A DNA stretch of 11,108 bases from Thermoplasmata archaeon (GTDB lineage: Archaea > Thermoplasmatota > Thermoplasmata > Halarchaeoplasmatales > Halarchaeoplasmataceae): positions 1 through 11,108 of the forward strand of contig JAFDUB010000054.1 in assembly GCA_019594025.1 (NCBI GenBank). Reading direction: 5' to 3'. Of this stretch, positions 7,343-11,108 are shown in pieces; positions within the stretch are counted from its first letter, which is position 1, and each line of letters starts with the position of its first letter. The position numbers and the translations under genes are program-made. The notes beneath the pieces were generated by a model that saw nothing but the letters and a program-made list of their open reading frames with translations, ran no database searches and was not told the DNA's origin.

Positions 7343-10300
7343 TTATCGCTTTTTCTTTGCGTGATAGATAACTACCGCAAAGACTGCGCTCAATGCCAGT
7401 AGTACGAACATGAAGCCAGGAGTCTCCTCCTCCACTTCGACAGTTACCGTTTCAGGTCCGAACTCGATGAGATAGTTTCCTTGCTCGTCGAATTCATGAG
7501 TGTAGGTCTCGGTTACGGTCTCGCCAGCCGGTACTGTTAGACTGTCTTCGACTCTACCGTCTATAATGAGGTCAACAGTGCCTTGGGCACCACCGACGTT
7601 CTCTACACTGACCGTTATCTCGACCTCTAACGGTGCTTCTCCACTGGTTGGATCCACTGAAAGTTCATGGCCCACTAGTTCGGGTTCATCAACGTCTTCA
7701 GCTACACTGACCACTTCATCGTGTTCACCCCAGGATATTAGGTATGTTCCACCGGTGTTAAAGGTGTGCGTGAAGGTTTCTGTAACCGTCTCTCCGGCGG
7801 GTACCTCTACTAGATATTCAGGGCTTCCACCGACGTATACATGATCCTCTGCGTCTTCTTCACCTTCGTTCTCTACACTGACCTCGATGGTAACGTCCAA
7901 CGGAGCATCCCCGCTGGTTGGGCTAACATCCAGCTCATAGTTTATGAGACCTGGAGGAACCTCTCTCGGAGCCACATTTACTACCTGTGATTCCGGTCCA
8001 AAGGAAACAGTGTAGTCTCCAGCTACTGTGAAGGTGTGTGAGAAGGTTTCTGTATCCGTCTCTCCTGCCGCAACAGTAAGGGTGCCGATTACTTGGCCGT
8101 CAACAATTACGTCTTCGCTACCTGCCTCGTCGCCAGGGTTGTCTGCACTGACGGTAATATCAACATCCAAGGGGGCTTCCCCACTGGTAGGTACAACTTC
8201 AAGCTCGTGGTTTTCGAGCTCAAATACTGCAGGTTCTACGAGTACAGACCTTCTGCTAACTGCAGGTGTTAGTTGACCAGCAATTTCCGACGTGAACTCC
8301 AGTTCGTATACTCCGTCCCAACCAACCGTTACATGTCCAGGTATGGTTACTTCGAAGTATGAGCCATCGGTGTTGATAACTTCAGGATCTTCGTCTCTGT
8401 ACACTTCGGCATCGAACATGTCGTATACAACCAGTGTAGACGAGTAATCATCCTCATCAGCATTCAGATTTCTGGTACGTCTATCTGGGAACGACTCGAA
8501 TATCCTAACCCGTACATCAGTGGTAAGATCCTCTCCACCGGTTATTTCTGCCGGCGCGCTCATTGTACCGTGTCTCAGTTCTGCGATGTACAACCTATCT
8601 CTCCAGTAGTCATTCGGGAAAGCGTAATCGGGATACTCGTGCCTTTCCAGCTCCACTACAAGATTGGCGGTATCGTATCTGACAAACTTGAAGGGACCCT
8701 GCGATATAAAGGAAAGTTCGTATTCCTCCTGGTACGCCTGTATCGCTTCGATCTCGGCTACAAATTCATCAGCTGTTATCTGCAATGGACCGCTCTGCAG
8801 GTATGGTGGTATTACCTCGTTATTCTTTAGGTTTTCCAGCGTGTTTTTGAAGTCGATTGTTTGGTCAGAACTTATCCAGTGTACGTAATTTGAACCCGCT
8901 AGGTTGGACCACTCGTACAGGTCATCGTCAGTCGCACCAGAATCGGCGTACTCTGTTCCACCACGTAGGTGAGTAACAGCCTCGTACATGTGCCATGGGT
9001 GCAGTGGGAAGGATGCATAATAACTTGCGATCATGTCCCTAGCTGGGAAGGTGTAATCCCCATAGAACGTGATTAGATCGTTATCCTCGTCGACCTCTAT
9101 GGCGATGGTGTTTAAGAAACCGGGTCTGGTTCCCACACCCCAAGCGCCATGGAAATGTTCGCCTCCAAGAGCGCCCCAATCTTCGTTGAAGGCCAGCTGT
9201 TTAGACCACGCATGCCACGCCAATATGTCTCTCAGGGTTACATCGTGTCCTGAATGCCATTTGCCGAGGTTGTACTGGTAGGTCACAGCGGTCGCGACGG
9301 TGTCACGCTCGGTAAGTTCTCCCGGCGCAAATTCGTAACCACCTTCTAGCCACTCTTCCGTCATGACGTCGTAGTACCAAATATTGTCATCAGGCAGTTC
9401 CAGACTGGTGATCAAATTACCTTCATCGTCGTAATCCCAACCTTCGCGGAGCATCAAGTCGCCCTCTTCGAACTCATCGAACATGTCCGCGAGTTCCGGG
9501 GTCGCTACAAAGTCCGCCCTTTTAGATATGGGAAGCCCTGTTGAAGGGTGTAGGTAGGTCGCGTAATCTTTTGCCATCCTCTGCTGCATGATACCGTAGT
9601 AATCGGATGAACCGTCTATGTTGTTGAAGTTATCCATGTACAACACTCCTGCAGAGTACTGAGCAGTACGCAAGGTACCGCCTTCTAGGGTCTTTACAGT
9701 TCTCGGTGAGAAAATCTGAGACCATCCAGTAACTGCGTCGGTTGCCACTTCGGTTATGCTGTCTCTGTTAATCGGTACAAAATCTTGTGAGTTAGAGATG
9801 AAAACTCTAATACTCTGTTCTATACCAACGTACGAGATATGACGTATAGTGTCCCAGTATTCTTCTTCAGTAGGAATCTGTCCCGCCATCAGCGGTATCG
9901 CATGCTCGTATAACAAGTCCTCAGCGTAATCCTCGTCTCTAAGATGGACGTATCTACCCCCTACAATCGTTCCGGGCATGAAGGGCCAGTAATCTGTGTA
10001 CATCTGCACGGGTGTACTGTGCTGGTAAGCAACGGCAGTTGAAGCGATCCAGCCTCCGGTGTACCAGCTCCACAGCATGTCTGCCGGGTCGGTGAAAAGC
10101 CATATACCAATAGCCGCTCTATCCTGCTCATCTCTAACTGCGCTTATATGACTGTCTTCAAGTGCGTCAGAGAACAGGTGACCGATCTGAAGACGCCTGT
10201 CTTCTATTCTGATGAGTCCGTGTACCTCGACGTCCATCCAGTCCTCTCCCGGTGGGCGATACTGCCAGAAATTGGTATCTGAGTCATCCGGACCTCTTAG

Positions 10301-10906
10301 ATCTCCCTGTAGGTCAGGATTGGTAATTTGTGCTTCCATGGCATCCTGTATCATATTGTACCCATAGTCGAAATCGCCTTCGTAAGTAAGACCGTGGGCT
10401 TCATCTACCTGCCTAAGCTCGTCATTGTATGATGGGTTCCTAGGTGTTATCGCCTGATATTGGGGTAACGAATATCCGTCGTAAAGGTCCTCAACGATCA
10501 GCTGTCTGTTGAGCAACCAGTTAGACGCATAACGGACCTCACGTATAGCGAAGGGGTTGAACCGTAGCGTTCCATCGTCATCGATATCAACCTCAACACC
10601 TGATTCTTCGGTAAATGCCGAGTTAAAGAACAGGTTGTTGTAGCTTCCATAGCTCTCCAACGGCGTTAACTGAGCTTTCCATTCGTCGTCCACACCGTCG
10701 TAGATTGGACCCTCCACTGCTTGGAGGAATGCATCCAAAACACCTGTGGCGGTGTCTCCGACACCTACCGATTGTTCCATTCTTACTTCCAGTCTAATGC
10801 TGTCAGGGTATTCGTCCCCTGATGCGAGACTGCTTCCAAACGCTGCAAAAAGGCTGCAGACTAAAACTGCAACCAATAGCAGACTTACTATCTTTTTCCA
10901 TTTCAT
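7343..10906 (-). CDS. Surface-anchored family 5 solute-binding protein with Ig-like stalk and PGF-CTERM tail
   Basis: This is the substrate-capturing subunit of the importer, 1187 residues against about 500-600 in bacterial relatives. A Sec signal peptide (about 1-29, MKWKKIVSLLLVAVLVC...) leads into a family 5 (SBP_bac_5) domain to about residue 780. Recognisable pieces are FNPFAIREVRYASNWLLNR (116-134, the family's VR.A...R motif) and GKWHSGHDVTLRDILAWHAW (548-567, the family's WHDG..T..D motif). In bacterial members the second motif comes first, so the order here looks permuted. A beta-rich region (about 790-890) precedes three Ig/CARDB-like repeats (about 894-980, 987-1069, 1076-1160), each with PTSGEAPLDV, AGET.TETF and a hydrophobic end. 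The protein ends with PGF (1163-1165), a helix and AKKKR, an archaeosortase-type anchor. ATG 10906 has GAGGT (10920-10916) nine bases upstream. Substrate may be peptides or oligosaccharides. Confidence 0.93.
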   Translation of the reverse strand: MKWKKIVSLLLVAVLVCSLFAAFGSSLASGDEYPDSIRLEVRMEQSVGVGDTATGVLDAFLQAVEGPIYDGVDDEWKAQLTPLESYGSYNNLFFNSAFTEESGVEVDIDDDGTLRFNPFAIREVRYASNWLLNRQLIVEDLYDGYSLPQYQAITPRNPSYNDELRQVDEAHGLTYEGDFDYGYNMIQDAMEAQITNPDLQGDLRGPDDSDTNFWQYRPPGEDWMDVEVHGLIRIEDRRLQIGHLFSDALEDSHISAVRDEQDRAAIGIWLFTDPADMLWSWYTGGWIASTAVAYQHSTPVQMYTDYWPFMPGTIVGGRYVHLRDEDYAEDLLYEHAIPLMAGQIPTEEEYWDTIRHISYVGIEQSIRVFISNSQDFVPINRDSITEVATDAVTGWSQIFSPRTVKTLEGGTLRTAQYSAGVLYMDNFNNIDGSSDYYGIMQQRMAKDYATYLHPSTGLPISKRADFVATPELADMFDEFEEGDLMLREGWDYDDEGNLITSLELPDDNIWYYDVMTEEWLEGGYEFAPGELTERDTVATAVTYQYNLGKWHSGHDVTLRDILAWHAWSKQLAFNEDWGALGGEHFHGAWGVGTRPGFLNTIAIEVDEDNDLITFYGDYTFPARDMIASYYASFPLHPWHMYEAVTHLRGGTEYADSGATDDDLYEWSNLAGSNYVHWISSDQTIDFKNTLENLKNNEVIPPYLQSGPLQITADEFVAEIEAIQAYQEEYELSFISQGPFKFVRYDTANLVVELERHEYPDYAFPNDYWRDRLYIAELRHGTMSAPAEITGGEDLTTDVRVRIFESFPDRRTRNLNADEDDYSSTLVVYDMFDAEVYRDEDPEVINTDGSYFEVTIPGHVTVGWDGVYELEFTSEIAGQLTPAVSRRSVLVEPAVFELENHELEVVPTSGEAPLDVDITVSADNPGDEAGSEDVIVDGQVIGTLTVAAGETDTETFSHTFTVAGDYTVSFGPESQVVNVAPREVPPGLINYELDVSPTSGDAPLDVTIEVSVENEGEEDAEDHVYVGGSPEYLVEVPAGETVTETFTHTFNTGGTYLISWGEHDEVVSVAEDVDEPELVGHELSVDPTSGEAPLEVEITVSVENVGGAQGTVDLIIDGRVEDSLTVPAGETVTETYTHEFDEQGNYLIEFGPETVTVEVEEETPGFMFVLLALSAVFAVVIYHAKKKR
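7346..7420 (-). other. PGF-CTERM-type sorting signal of the binding protein
   Basis: Residues 1163-1187 comprise Pro-Gly-Phe, a hydrophobic stretch of about 16 residues and the basic tail AKKKR. In archaea such tails are processed by archaeosortase A, which removes the helix and attaches a lipid. The arrangement is unlike bacterial lipoproteins, and the signal peptide has no proper lipobox (VLVC lacks the small residue before Cys17). No archaeosortase gene is in the window. Confidence 0.75.
7427..8227 (-). repeat. Three Ig/CARDB-like repeats forming the binding-protein stalk
   Basis: The repeats are at 7967-8227, 7700-7948 and 7427-7681, each about 85 residues. They share an opening E-L-x-V-x-PTSGEAPL, a middle D/G-rich turn, (A/P)AGET-x-TET and a closing Y-x-(V/I)-x-(F/W)-G strand, which is the general look of CARDB or PKD-like adhesion domains. 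Repeats 1 and 2 still match at 32 of 35 bases (8031-8065 and 7761-7795, period 270), while repeat 3 is more diverged. They probably act as a spacer that lifts the binding domain from the membrane. Confidence 0.8.
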
Positions 10907-10944
10907 GGTTATTCTACCTCTGCTCTTACGAAGAATATAGATGA

Positions 10945-10953
10945 TATTTAAAT
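10945..10953 (-). promoter_or_regulatory. TATA box of the binding-protein gene
   Basis: The minus strand reads ATTTAAATA, preceded by the A-rich stretch ACAAAAC that could serve as the transcription factor B element. A start about 25 bases downstream (near 10923) would give a leader of about 17-20 bases containing the GAGGT ribosome site at 10920-10916. This is the best promoter in the window and probably serves the whole operon. Confidence 0.65.
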
Positions 10954-10988
10954 GTTTTGTAACCTACGGCTTCATCCCGAAACTATTT

Positions 10989-11010
10989 TAATTAGATTAT
11001 GTACTAATTA
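10989..11010. promoter_or_regulatory. Inverted repeat in the divergent intergenic region
   Basis: Two perfect seven-base arms, TAATTAG and CTAATTA, are separated by eight bases. The site lies about 36 bases upstream of the binding-protein TATA box and next to a TATA-like TTATAATT on the plus strand (11008-11015). It could be an operator acting on both divergent genes. AT-rich arms make a chance occurrence possible. Confidence 0.35.
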
Positions 11011-11039
11011 TAATTGCCTTGGGATGCACTAACAAAAGG

Positions 11040-11108
11040 ATGAACCCTAAGGTAGTACAGCAAGTAAACAGAGAAATTGATTCTCTGTTCATAAAACATC
11101 TTTCAAGA
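11040..11108 (+). CDS. Possible start of a divergent gene, first 23 residues
   Basis: An ATG at 11040 opens a plus-strand frame that is still open at the window edge. It begins MNPKVVQQVNREIDSLF, hydrophilic, with no signal peptide. A TATA-like TTATAATT at 11008-11015 lies about 28 bases upstream, which would make the message nearly leaderless; AAAAGG directly abuts the ATG and is too close for a normal ribosome site. A TTG at 11019 is an alternative start. The product cannot be identified from so little sequence. Confidence 0.4.
   Translation, partial: MNPKVVQQVNREIDSLFIKHLSR

Noticed and set aside
10853..10861. Lipoprotein lipobox in the binding-protein signal peptide
   Set aside because: Cys17 follows VLV, without the small residue needed before the cysteine, and the protein has a C-terminal anchor signal.

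Overview
The window carries one complete operon, all on the minus strand, for an ABC importer of the dipeptide/oligopeptide (Dpp/Opp) family, with the ends of two other genes at the window edges. Read in the direction of transcription (right to left) it runs: a very large surface-anchored solute-binding protein (7343-10906), permease DppB (6050-7108), permease DppC with a huge extracellular insertion (2892-6038), ATPases DppD (1919-2887) and DppF (822-1916), an unrecognised two-helix membrane protein (149-754), and the first 48 codons of another gene that runs off the left edge (1-144). At the right edge a divergent plus-strand reading frame may begin at 11040.

The organism is almost certainly an archaeon, most likely a euryarchaeote. 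The binding protein ends in a PGF-CTERM-type signal (Pro-Gly-Phe, hydrophobic helix, basic tail), a hallmark of archaeosortase substrates. Promoters look like TATA boxes about 25 bases before the expected starts, and the strongest candidate terminator is a T-rich run without a hairpin. The extracellular protein parts are very acidic. This fits a peptide-using Thermoplasmata-like lineage or a brine-adapted euryarchaeote, but the sequence does not decide between them.

The five transporter genes form a full import system: the binding protein captures substrate outside the cell, DppB and DppC form the channel, and DppD and DppF drive it with ATP. Both ATPases keep all nucleotide-binding motifs and a four-cysteine C-terminal iron-sulphur site. 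Substrate is not certain, because archaeal members of this family carry either peptides or oligosaccharides. Genes from dppC to dppF are separated by only 2-11 bases with good ribosome sites. The 216 bases between the binding-protein gene and dppB hold a T-rich terminator, an imperfect palindrome and a TATA-like box, which suggests separately tuned expression of binding protein and channel.

The most unusual element is DppC. Between its first and second membrane helices, where family members have a short loop, it has about 770 extra residues, most of them an array of eight diverged repeats of about 60-80 residues. All nine N-glycosylation sequons of this protein lie in that array, while the 1187-residue binding protein has none that I could find. 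Two adjacent repeats are nearly identical at the DNA level, so the array has grown recently by duplication.

There is no gene-free stretch over 300 bases. I saw no RNA genes, mobile elements or CRISPR arrays.
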